The translations under genes and the position numbers were made by a program. The notes beneath the pieces are model-generated. The model worked only from the letters and a program-made list of their open reading frames with translations, made no database searches and was not told where the DNA came from. A stretch of DNA of 11,876 bases from Bacteroides sp. CAG:770 (GTDB lineage: Bacteria > Bacteroidota > Bacteroidia > Bacteroidales > UBA932): positions 16,667 to 28,542 of the forward strand of contig FR890628.1 in NCBI GenBank assembly GCA_000435075.1. Direction: 5' to 3'. This document shows positions 1-6,582 of this stretch, one piece after another (the stretch's first letter is position 1; every line of letters starts with the position of its first letter).

Positions 1-51
1 GACCGCTCTTCCGATTCCGCGGCTTCCGCCTGTCACCAATGCTGTTTTCAT
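1..51 (-). CDS. FabG-like 3-oxoacyl-ACP reductase (SDR), 5' end only
   Basis: The minus strand from an ATG at 51 to the left edge encodes 17 residues, MKTALVTGGSRGIGRAV. This is the first strand and glycine loop of a classical short-chain dehydrogenase/reductase: the TGxxxGxG NAD(P)-binding motif is intact (TGGSRGIG). TGGSRGIG close to the N-terminus is typical of FabG, which reduces 3-oxoacyl-ACP to 3-hydroxyacyl-ACP with NADPH. In a cluster with a ketosynthase, ACP and dehydratase-like protein this would be the ketoreductase step, but that role is inferred from context. It lies 41 nt downstream of the FAD oxidoreductase stop codon on the same strand and is probably cotranscribed. The catalytic Ser-Tyr-Lys residues lie outside the window, so another SDR (for example a dehydrogenase of a different substrate) cannot be excluded. 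Confidence 0.8.
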   Translation of the reverse strand, partial: MKTALVTGGSRGIGRAV

Positions 52-92
52 GCTGCAATTTTTAGAATAGCCTGCAATTTAGCCAGTTTTTT

Positions 93-1625
93 TCATTCCG
101 CCAAACCGCTCATGGCCGTTTCATTTCCGAGAATGCAGCCGCATGTCATGAAAGATGTCTTGGTAACTCCGAGGAGTCCGTGCAGGTTCAGGCTTTGGCC
201 AGTGAACAGAAGATTCCGAAGAGGAGTCCGCGGCGACATGAATGTCAAAAGCGGGTTATGGTAGTCCTTTGCTACACCGAAAGCGGACCCATAAGGTGCT
301 GACACATAACTATTCCACGTAAGTGGAGTGCTCAGCCACACTTTATCGATGCAATCCCTGATTCCAGGAATCCTGGCATTGACCAGATCCAGACACTCCT
401 CGAGTTTCCGACGCTTGACGGCCTCGTAATCCTCACCTCGCGCGCCCGGTCTGGCATCGGCCCAGCCGCTCACTTCATCCCAGCCCATAGGAGAGAGCAG
501 GTCAATGCAGTTGGCGAATTTCCCGTCAGGATTCTCCGGCGGATAGAAATGGACCATCACGCTGGAAGTTCCTGATTCCGGACGGCTCCACAAGTCAGTT
601 CCGCCCTTGTGCACGTACAGATTGCGGTTCATGTAAGGCAAGGTCCCCGGCTTCAGAATTATATTGGCAGTGAACACGCCGAAGGTATTTTTAAGAGAGG
701 TCACCCTGTTGCGGAACACTTTGCGCACCTGCCTGCAGTCCTCTATAAGTCCCACCGTGACAGCAGGATGCACGTCCGATATGACCCAGTCAGCAGAGAA
801 CGAGCGGGAGGAATCTCCCTCTCCGGCCTCAACGCAGGATACCGCCCCATCCTCAGACACACGGATGGCATTGACCTTCATGCCGGTCAGAATTTCTCCG
901 CCGAAGGCTCGCAGCTGCGAAGCCAATTTATTGATTATCAATGCTCCTCCGCTTTTGCCTGTCTCTTCGTCGCGCCCGAGACGCCACGAACTTTCAATGA
1001 AGGAATTGTTCACCTGGGCATAGACGTAGAGCGGAAGAGTCTCCCGGTCCAGTTCCATCTTCATCGTGGAACCGCAGACCACATCCCGGAGTCGGGCATC
1101 GGAAAAGGTATTGTCAATGAATTCAGATGCTGACTGCCCGAGCTGGCCAAACATTTCGGAATCTGGACTGAAAGCATCGAAAAGTCCGCCCCCGATATGC
1201 TTGAGGGCAGACGCATATGATTCGAGTTCAGCCTCATGTCCAGGGAAACGTTCAGAAAGTTTCCTGACGAAATTCTTATGACCGGAGGCAAGAGGGTATG
1301 AACTGACCTGTCCATTGTCAATGAAAGAGACCTCGTCGAAGCAGTCCTCATCCATCCTGGACCATGGCAAGTCGCTGAGGCCGAAGTACTTGAAAAGGGT
1401 ATGCAAGGGCTGCCCCTCATCCAGTCCTCCGGCATAATGGAAGCCTGTGTCGAAGGTATGGGCCCTTCCGTCTGAGCCTTTGCGGACGAAAGTCTGGAGA
1501 CATCCTCCGATTTGACGGTCCTGCTCCAGAACAATCACCTTGAAGCCGTGGCGTGCCAGTATGACGCCACACTCCAGACCGCCCAGACCGCTTCCGATTA
1601 TTATGACACTCTTCCCTGAGGACAT
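93..1625 (-). CDS. CrtI/retinol-saturase-like FAD-dependent oxidoreductase
   Basis: This 510-residue protein belongs to the phytoene-desaturase/RetSat group of NAD(P)/FAD-dependent oxidoreductases, whose members desaturate, isomerise or saturate polyene chains. The N-terminus has the Rossmann dinucleotide fold: GSGLGG at about 11-16 (GxGxxG), then the ribose-binding Glu34 in VLEQ and a GG pair at 40-41. A C-terminal FAD-contact segment lies near 470-500 (FTGQSLNLHGLLGV). There is no signal peptide or clear transmembrane segment, so it is probably cytoplasmic or peripheral on the inner membrane. The length is normal for the family. The ATG start sits 3 nt after the exporter stop codon, so the two genes are tightly coupled. 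Its likely substrate is the acyl or polyene product of the neighbouring ketosynthase/ACP genes; that is inference, and carotenoid metabolism is an alternative although no phytoene synthase is seen here. Confidence 0.85.
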   Translation of the reverse strand: MSSGKSVIIIGSGLGGLECGVILARHGFKVIVLEQDRQIGGCLQTFVRKGSDGRAHTFDTGFHYAGGLDEGQPLHTLFKYFGLSDLPWSRMDEDCFDEVSFIDNGQVSSYPLASGHKNFVRKLSERFPGHEAELESYASALKHIGGGLFDAFSPDSEMFGQLGQSASEFIDNTFSDARLRDVVCGSTMKMELDRETLPLYVYAQVNNSFIESSWRLGRDEETGKSGGALIINKLASQLRAFGGEILTGMKVNAIRVSEDGAVSCVEAGEGDSSRSFSADWVISDVHPAVTVGLIEDCRQVRKVFRNRVTSLKNTFGVFTANIILKPGTLPYMNRNLYVHKGGTDLWSRPESGTSSVMVHFYPPENPDGKFANCIDLLSPMGWDEVSGWADARPGARGEDYEAVKRRKLEECLDLVNARIPGIRDCIDKVWLSTPLTWNSYVSAPYGSAFGVAKDYHNPLLTFMSPRTPLRNLLFTGQSLNLHGLLGVTKTSFMTCGCILGNETAMSGLAE

Positions 1626-1628
1626 ATG

Positions 1629-4154
1629 CTAAGCCCTCTTGCGGGAAACGCTGTCACGGAAACGTGACCACTTCATCAGCTGACGGAAAAGGAACGGTTC
1701 CAGAGTATAGGTAATCAGAATCGTTGCCGTCATGCCGATAAGCGTGCTCACACCGATCGAGTGGATAGACGGATGCACGGCGAAGAGCAGGGCGACCACC
1801 ACTACCATCAGCACGAAGGCAGAAAGGAAAATCGCCGTCTTGTGTGATTCCAGGAGGTCCCTGGTGCCGTTTCTCGCTTCAGACAGAAGTCCTTCCATCA
1901 CGAAGATACTGTAATCCACACCGATACCGAAGATGAATGTGGAAATGACTATATTGATAAGGTTGAACTGTAGTCCGCAAATCGCCATCACTCCCTCCAC
2001 AACATACCAGCTGAAGAACATCGGCATGAATGCTATCAATGCCACCATGACGTTCCTGAATGAAAGCAGGAGGACGAGAAGCACGAAAAGTGAAGAAATC
2101 ATCAGGATGACATTGAAATCATCATGGATGATGGAAACCATGTTGCTTGTATAGAAGAACGGATCAGCGACGATGATACGAGGCAATTCCGCCAAGCGGT
2201 TGCTTACTGCGGCACGCTCTTCCTTAGACACTCTCACCGGTGTGAACACCAGATATCTTCCGTCGTCCATCTTCTCCACGAGAGAGGTCTGGAGTCCTGC
2301 CGGAAGAATCTGTGCATCATACAGTGACTCAGGCGAATAGGTGTCCTCCAGCATTGCCCTGAACGATTCGAACATCGAAGGGTCCAGATTATGTTTCTTT
2401 GCAGATGCCGATATGAGTTTCATCACGGAATCCGTGCGGGTGGCCCCTGAAGCGTCCGGAGTATTCCAGAACTTATTCCACGCCTCGATGCGCGCCTCCT
2501 GTTCAGGTTCAGAAACGAAGAGAACAGAAGACATCGGAGAATAACCCTTGACCATGCCGGCAGTTTTCATCGAATCACAGACATTGGCAAGAGCCTTGTT
2601 GCACTGGAGGGCCTCGTCAAGCGAGTTACCCGCAGCCGCGAAAATCACCTGGACATCATTTCCCATATTCTTTTCGGCATAGAGGGCCTCAGAGCGCAAG
2701 GTCTCAGGCGACACGTAGCCGATATTCTTCAGATTGGTATCGAATTCCACCTTGTGGGCAAAGGTGACTCCCACTACTATCATGACGATGACGGCACCTA
2801 TCAGCCATCTGTTGGAATCATACGGAAGGTCATTGATTTTTCCGATAAGTCGGAACGCCCTTTCGCACTTCTTGGTATCACCCTGATTCAGGAAATGAGG
2901 CAGAAACACCAGGCCGAACAAAGTGCTGGCTACCAATGCAATAGACGCAAAGATACCGAAGTCTTTCAGCATTTCGCTCTCGGTAAAGAGAAGTCCGAGA
3001 AAAGCTCCGATAGTGGTTATGCAGCCCAGACAGACCGGTGTAGCCTCATCCCTCAGGACCTTTTCCGAGTTGCCCACATATTTGAAGTGCGTGAGGATAT
3101 GCAGGATATAGCTGATGGCCACGCCCAGGATAATCGAACCGATTCCGAGTGACATCAGTGACATCCTTCCCTTCAGGAAGAAGATGCAGGCCAATGAGAA
3201 GAAGGCTCCGAATGCCGCAGGAACCACGTTCATCGGAATGAACGACCAGCTCTTGAATGTCAGGCAGAGCACAAGCAGAATGATGAGCAGGGAGATTCCC
3301 ACAGTGACCGCCAGATCGCTCTTGACGCATTTGGTATTGCCGTAGCTGCGGACAGGCGCTCCATGGAAAAGCACCTGGGCATCAGGATGTTGCTGCATGA
3401 ATTCATTGACCTGAGCCTCGATTTCACTCACCAGACGGGAACTCGCCTTGGTGTCGAACGCCGTCACCGCAGGTGAGACGAAGGCCAATGCCACCGTGCT
3501 GTCGCTGCAGAAAAGGTGCGAGTCAATGACAGTGAATCCTACTGAAGAGCCGGCGTCTTTCTTGCCGCCTGCAAGCCCGCCCAGCATCGGAATTGATGCG
3601 GCCAGGTCGGTTCTCAATGACAGCGGATCGTTGGCCGCCATCTGGACTCCCATTCCTGTCTCATCTTCCATTATGATGTCATAGTCGAGGGCCATGAGAC
3701 TGTCAACAACTTGAGGAGTAAGGCGTTTCGCGAATTCAGCATAGCAGGAAGTATCCACGAATGAAGGCACATGGGACAGCGCGAAGTCCATCGCATTGAG
3801 AGGAAGGTCGTCGTCAATGCGGTAGAAGACGTTGTCGATGCAGTGGGATGCGGTGTCCCTGACGAGGAGGGAATCCATGAACTCGTCAGCATAAGAGGAC
3901 AAGGTGTAAGTGTCCAGCAAAGAGTCTGTTGCAGATGTTATCTGTATGAAAATCTTGTCCTTCACTTTCAGATTTCCGAAAGCGAGTCCGCTGTCTGCTG
4001 TGGCTGAAGCAGGAAGAAGTTTGGTTATGTCTTCCTCGTATTCCACCTTCGAGCCGAAATAGATTGACAGGACACTGAGCACTGTCAGAAGTGCCCACAT
4101 AATTCCCTTGTGTCCAGAGAAATACTTGTACAACGATTCGAAAATTCGTGTCAT
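1629..4154 (-). CDS. MMPL/RND-family lipid exporter
   Basis: This 841-residue protein has the RND/MMPL layout: TM1 (about 18-34), a large extracytoplasmic loop (about 35-280), TM2-6 (about 281-422), TM7 (about 451-466), a second loop (about 467-680), and TM8-12 (about 681-828). The second half has the family motif GIGVDYSIF (743-751) with the proton-relay Asp747. The equivalent position of the first half appears to be Ser348 in GVAISYILHILTHF. MMPL proteins move lipids or polyketide-like products across or out of the inner membrane using the proton gradient, and an MMPL exporter is a regular member of aryl-polyene and flexirubin gene clusters. It starts 38 nt after the thioesterase stop and ends 3 nt before the FAD oxidoreductase start. 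The N-terminus (MTRIFESLYKYF) leads directly into TM1, supporting this start. The substrate is not shown by the sequence; the cluster's lipid product is the likely one. Confidence 0.9.
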   Translation of the reverse strand: MTRIFESLYKYFSGHKGIMWALLTVLSVLSIYFGSKVEYEEDITKLLPASATADSGLAFGNLKVKDKIFIQITSATDSLLDTYTLSSYADEFMDSLLVRDTASHCIDNVFYRIDDDLPLNAMDFALSHVPSFVDTSCYAEFAKRLTPQVVDSLMALDYDIIMEDETGMGVQMAANDPLSLRTDLAASIPMLGGLAGGKKDAGSSVGFTVIDSHLFCSDSTVALAFVSPAVTAFDTKASSRLVSEIEAQVNEFMQQHPDAQVLFHGAPVRSYGNTKCVKSDLAVTVGISLLIILLVLCLTFKSWSFIPMNVVPAAFGAFFSLACIFFLKGRMSLMSLGIGSIILGVAISYILHILTHFKYVGNSEKVLRDEATPVCLGCITTIGAFLGLLFTESEMLKDFGIFASIALVASTLFGLVFLPHFLNQGDTKKCERAFRLIGKINDLPYDSNRWLIGAVIVMIVVGVTFAHKVEFDTNLKNIGYVSPETLRSEALYAEKNMGNDVQVIFAAAGNSLDEALQCNKALANVCDSMKTAGMVKGYSPMSSVLFVSEPEQEARIEAWNKFWNTPDASGATRTDSVMKLISASAKKHNLDPSMFESFRAMLEDTYSPESLYDAQILPAGLQTSLVEKMDDGRYLVFTPVRVSKEERAAVSNRLAELPRIIVADPFFYTSNMVSIIHDDFNVILMISSLFVLLVLLLSFRNVMVALIAFMPMFFSWYVVEGVMAICGLQFNLINIVISTFIFGIGVDYSIFVMEGLLSEARNGTRDLLESHKTAIFLSAFVLMVVVVALLFAVHPSIHSIGVSTLIGMTATILITYTLEPFLFRQLMKWSRFRDSVSRKRA

Positions 4155-4176
4155 TTCACCTTAGCGTATTTATAAC

Positions 4177-4190
4177 CTGCGTCTTCGCAG
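4177..4190 (-). other. Small intergenic hairpin after the thioesterase stop
   Basis: Read on the minus strand, CTGCG-AAGA-CGCAG forms a perfect 5-bp stem with a 4-nt loop, 2 nt past the thioesterase stop codon and within the 38-nt gap before the exporter gene. No T-run follows, so it does not look like an intrinsic terminator. It could be an RNA-processing or stability element within the operon transcript. A similar hairpin with the same AAGA loop follows the ketosynthase stop. The stem is short enough to be chance. Confidence 0.35.
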
Positions 4191-4192
4191 AG

Positions 4193-4606
4193 TCATTTCA
4201 AACTTTCTTTCCAATGTCTGTAAAAACCGGGCTCGGATGTCTCCAGGAGTCCGTCATGTGTAGTGAACAGCTGGATTGTATCAGCCTTGAGTACTATTTC
4301 ACCGCTTCCGGCCTTCCGGATTTCGTAGGTGAAGCAAATTTTGGCTCCCGGCTCGTCCAGCCATGTTATCTTTATGTCAAGTTCGTCATCCAATGTGGCC
4401 GGCGCCATGTACCTCAAGTGCATGTCATAGACCGGCGCATAGTATCCGCTGTCGAAAATCAGCTGATAACCAAGGCCATAGCGTCTTCCGAACGCCTCGC
4501 GGGCATCCTCCATGTATTTGACATAGTTACCATGCCAGACCATCTTTATGGGGTCGATTTCCGAAAACCTCACCCTCACACGTATCGTTTCGCTGATTTC
4601 GCACAT
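4193..4606 (-). CDS. YbgC/4HBT-like hotdog acyl thioesterase
   Basis: This 137-residue single-domain hotdog protein resembles the 4-hydroxybenzoyl-CoA thioesterase/YbgC family in length and motif. The segment FSEIDPIKMVWHGNY (14-28) lines up with the Pseudomonas 4HBT active-site loop FGDCDPAGIVWYPNY; Asp18 is at the position of the nucleophile Asp17 of that enzyme. The following KYMEDARE begins the central hotdog helix. Such enzymes hydrolyse acyl-CoA or acyl-ACP thioesters, and aryl-polyene clusters carry a thioesterase of this kind. Here it would release or proofread the ACP-bound chain; the substrate is inference. It begins 2 nt after the stop of the ApeP-like gene and is clearly in the same operon. 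There is no signal peptide, so it should be cytoplasmic. Confidence 0.85.
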   Translation of the reverse strand: MCEISETIRVRVRFSEIDPIKMVWHGNYVKYMEDAREAFGRRYGLGYQLIFDSGYYAPVYDMHLRYMAPATLDDELDIKITWLDEPGAKICFTYEIRKAGSGEIVLKADTIQLFTTHDGLLETSEPGFYRHWKESLK

Positions 4607-4608
4607 AA

Positions 4609-5037
4609 TTATACAATGAATATCTTGATCTGGCCGCCGGCTATCTTCTCGTCTCCGCTGAAAGTCTCAGTCTCGACAAGGGACATGCCCATAGCCTCGC
4701 CGATGACATTGACATTGGTCTTGAGCGTCTCCCCTGTTTTCGGGGTGCGCGCAATCCTGAATGTCTTTATCTCACCTATCAGGCCCACATGAGGGTCCTC
4801 GCCTGCAAGGAAATATCTGTAGCCGGCAAATGCCGCAGCACTCTGGGCGGAATGTTCTATCAGCCCGGGTTCCGTCAGAAACCCGTTGATACAGAATACA
4901 TTGGCAGAAGATACTGTCAGTCCTGTCCGGCCGCCCGTTTCATCGGCGGAATAGAGCACATCGACCATCACCATCGGTGGTCGCTGCGGTATCAGACGGA
5001 AGATTTCCTCTCCCCTGGCAAGCACATGTTCTGTCAT
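4609..5037 (-). CDS. FabZ/ApeP-like hotdog dehydratase-family protein, atypical active site
   Basis: This 142-residue protein has a hotdog fold related to 3-hydroxyacyl-ACP dehydratases. The opening segment IPQRPPMVMVDVLYS (16-30) corresponds to the LPHRYPFLLVDRV strand of FabZ, and GLIEHSAQSAAAFAGY (58-73) to the FabZ central helix with its EAMAQ core, placing Glu61 at the catalytic Glu. The usual FabZ His in GHFPG has no counterpart (here NGFLTEPG, 51-58), and the His of LPHR is Gln18. The only histidines are at 4, 62 and 83. The expected role is dehydration of 3-hydroxyacyl-ACP to a 2-enoyl chain, giving conjugated double bonds in polyene clusters, but the missing histidine makes the chemistry uncertain. 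It starts 4 nt after the ACP stop. Overall resemblance is closer to the ApeP-type dehydratase of aryl-polyene clusters than to housekeeping FabZ. Confidence 0.75.
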   Translation of the reverse strand: MTEHVLARGEEIFRLIPQRPPMVMVDVLYSADETGGRTGLTVSSANVFCINGFLTEPGLIEHSAQSAAAFAGYRYFLAGEDPHVGLIGEIKTFRIARTPKTGETLKTNVNVIGEAMGMSLVETETFSGDEKIAGGQIKIFIV

Positions 5038-5041
5038 TGAC

Positions 5042-5284
5042 TTATTTCAAGCGGTCAAAGACGAAATCGTAGAGAGCGGCGAAGGTCTTGATATGGGACA
5101 CTTCGGTTCCCTGAATCTTGATGCCGAAGTTTGACTCGATGAGAGCAACCAGGTCCACGAGGCTGAGACTGTCAAGTTCAAGTGTTTCCTTGATGGGAGC
5201 CTCCGGTGTGATTACTGACTCATCCACCTCAAACTCATCTGCAAGTGCAGCATTGATTTTCTCGATTAATTCCTGCTTTTCCAT
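5042..5284 (-). CDS. Acyl carrier protein
   Basis: This 80-residue acidic protein has the carrier-protein signature ELDSLSLVDLV (36-46). Ser39 in D-S-L is the expected 4'-phosphopantetheine attachment site at the start of helix II, and helix III ends in ALYDFV. Length and charge are normal for a type II ACP. It would carry the growing chain between the ketosynthase, reductase, dehydratase-like protein, thioesterase and acyltransferase encoded alongside. It is a dedicated cluster ACP and not the housekeeping AcpP, since it differs from the usual DSLDTVELVM sequence. It follows the ketosynthase gene after 67 nt, the longest gap in the operon, and is followed by the dehydratase-like gene after 4 nt. 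No phosphopantetheinyl transferase is visible in the window. Confidence 0.92.
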   Translation of the reverse strand: MEKQELIEKINAALADEFEVDESVITPEAPIKETLELDSLSLVDLVALIESNFGIKIQGTEVSHIKTFAALYDFVFDRLK

Positions 5285-5331
5285 TATATTCTTTGTTTAA
5301 ACTATATCTTGTTCCTGTTTCCGGCGGTGTT

Positions 5332-5343
5332 TCGCTCTTGCGA
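5332..5343 (-). other. Small intergenic hairpin after the ketosynthase stop
   Basis: On the minus strand TCGC-AAGA-GCGA forms a 4-bp stem with a 4-nt loop, 8 nt past the ketosynthase stop codon in the 67-nt gap before the ACP gene. No T-run follows. It shares its loop sequence and its post-stop location with the hairpin at 4177-4190. A processing or stabilising element that raises ACP expression relative to the ketosynthase is one possibility. The stem is short and may be chance. Confidence 0.25.
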
Positions 5344-5351
5344 GACTTAGG

Positions 5352-6578
5352 TTATCTTATATCTCTGATTATCAATGTCGAATTGGTACCTCCGAAGCCG
5401 AATGAATTCGACAGGAAGGTATCGAAATGTTTCTGGACACGTACTGCCGGAATCAGAAGTTTCGCAGAATCCTCATCAGGGTTTTCAAAGTTCAAGTTGG
5501 CGGCGATGAAGTCATTCTTCATCATGAGGATGGAGTAAATGACCTCGCTGGCTCCTGCCATCCACATTTCATGTCCGGTCTGGGACTTCGTGCTGGTCAC
5601 CTCGACCTTCTGATTTCCAAAGACATTGAAAATGGCCTTGGCCTCGTTCGTATCGCCCACATGGGTGGAAGTCGCATGGGCATTGATATAACCTATCTCA
5701 CCCTTGGTTATGCCCGCACGGCGGATGGCCATCTCCAGAGAGCGGCTTGGTCCTTCTACATTAGGCGATGATATATGGTCTCCGTTTCCTGAGAATCCGT
5801 AGCCGAGAACTTCGGCAATGATGTGCGCGCCTCTGCGGACTGCAGATTCATAACTTTCAATGATAACTGTCGCTGCGCCGCCTCCCGGCACGAGCCCGTC
5901 GCGGTCGCGGTCGAATGGACGTGATGCCTTCTCCGGCTCGCTTTCACGTGTGGAAAATGCTGATATTCCGTCGAATGACCCGACTGAGAATGGATTGACT
6001 TCCTGGGCTCCGCCGCATACGACCATATCCTGAAGTCCGTTCTGGATAAGGAGTGCGCCAAGTCCTATAGCATGTGACCCGCTGGCACAAGCACCTGATA
6101 CTGTGAGGTTTATACCTTTGAGTTTAAAGATGCAGCCGAGGTTCATGGTGACGGTGCTGTTCATTGACTGGAAAATGGCGCCAGAACCGCAAAGGGTCGT
6201 ATCCTTCTTCTCGCGCATGATGTCGACAGCATTGACAACAGGCACTGTAGAACTGTCATTTCCGTAAAGGAGACCGACCTCATGTGTATTGAGGTAGTCC
6301 TGGTCTATGCCCGCATCCCTCAGCGCATCGCGTGTCGCACAATATGCGTATTTGGCCTGCTCCGGCATGAAAACTCTCTGGGAACGGGACAGTTCCTTCT
6401 TCAAGTCCGGCACTATAAGCTTGGCCGTAAGGGCTGAACGGAAACCCATTTCCTTACGCTCGGGATCGAAGACGATTCCCGATTTGCCATTGTAGAGGGA
6501 ATCCCTGACCTCGTCCAATGTCGTTCCGAGGCATGAATAAATTCCCATTCCGGTAATCACAACTCTATGCTGTTCCAT
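5352..6578 (-). CDS. Beta-ketoacyl-ACP synthase (FabF-like)
   Basis: This 408-residue ketosynthase has the complete KAS I/II catalytic triad: Cys164 in VSGACASGSHAIG, His301 in NAHATSTHVGDT, and His336 in KSQTGHEMWMAGA. The C-terminal NSFGFGGTN loop (391-399) is also intact. It condenses malonyl-ACP with an acyl primer or growing chain, with loss of CO2. All catalytic residues are present, so it should be an active elongating enzyme and not a chain-length factor. The residues after the second His (EMWMAGA) differ from the common GAAG form of FabF, consistent with a specialised clade. Aryl-polyene clusters normally carry a ketosynthase plus a partner subunit; only one is seen here, and a second may lie beyond the left edge. 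The start is 4 nt after the acyltransferase stop. Confidence 0.92.
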   Translation of the reverse strand: MEQHRVVITGMGIYSCLGTTLDEVRDSLYNGKSGIVFDPERKEMGFRSALTAKLIVPDLKKELSRSQRVFMPEQAKYAYCATRDALRDAGIDQDYLNTHEVGLLYGNDSSTVPVVNAVDIMREKKDTTLCGSGAIFQSMNSTVTMNLGCIFKLKGINLTVSGACASGSHAIGLGALLIQNGLQDMVVCGGAQEVNPFSVGSFDGISAFSTRESEPEKASRPFDRDRDGLVPGGGAATVIIESYESAVRRGAHIIAEVLGYGFSGNGDHISSPNVEGPSRSLEMAIRRAGITKGEIGYINAHATSTHVGDTNEAKAIFNVFGNQKVEVTSTKSQTGHEMWMAGASEVIYSILMMKNDFIAANLNFENPDEDSAKLLIPAVRVQKHFDTFLSNSFGFGGTNSTLIIRDIR

Positions 6579-6582
6579 AAAT

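Noticed and set aside
54..80. Direct repeat TGCAATTT (54-61 and 73-80) in the gap before the ketoreductase
   Set aside because: Two 8-bp copies in A+T-rich intergenic DNA are easily chance, and nothing suggests an operator for a gene inside an operon.
1061..1534. 157-codon minus-strand frame inside the FAD oxidoreductase gene
   Set aside because: Same strand, different frame, no recognisable domain; the oxidoreductase frame has intact FAD motifs at both ends.
4148..4792. 214-codon plus-strand frame over the thioesterase and dehydratase-like genes
   Set aside because: It crosses two well-supported minus-strand genes and the junction between them, and shows no domain of its own.
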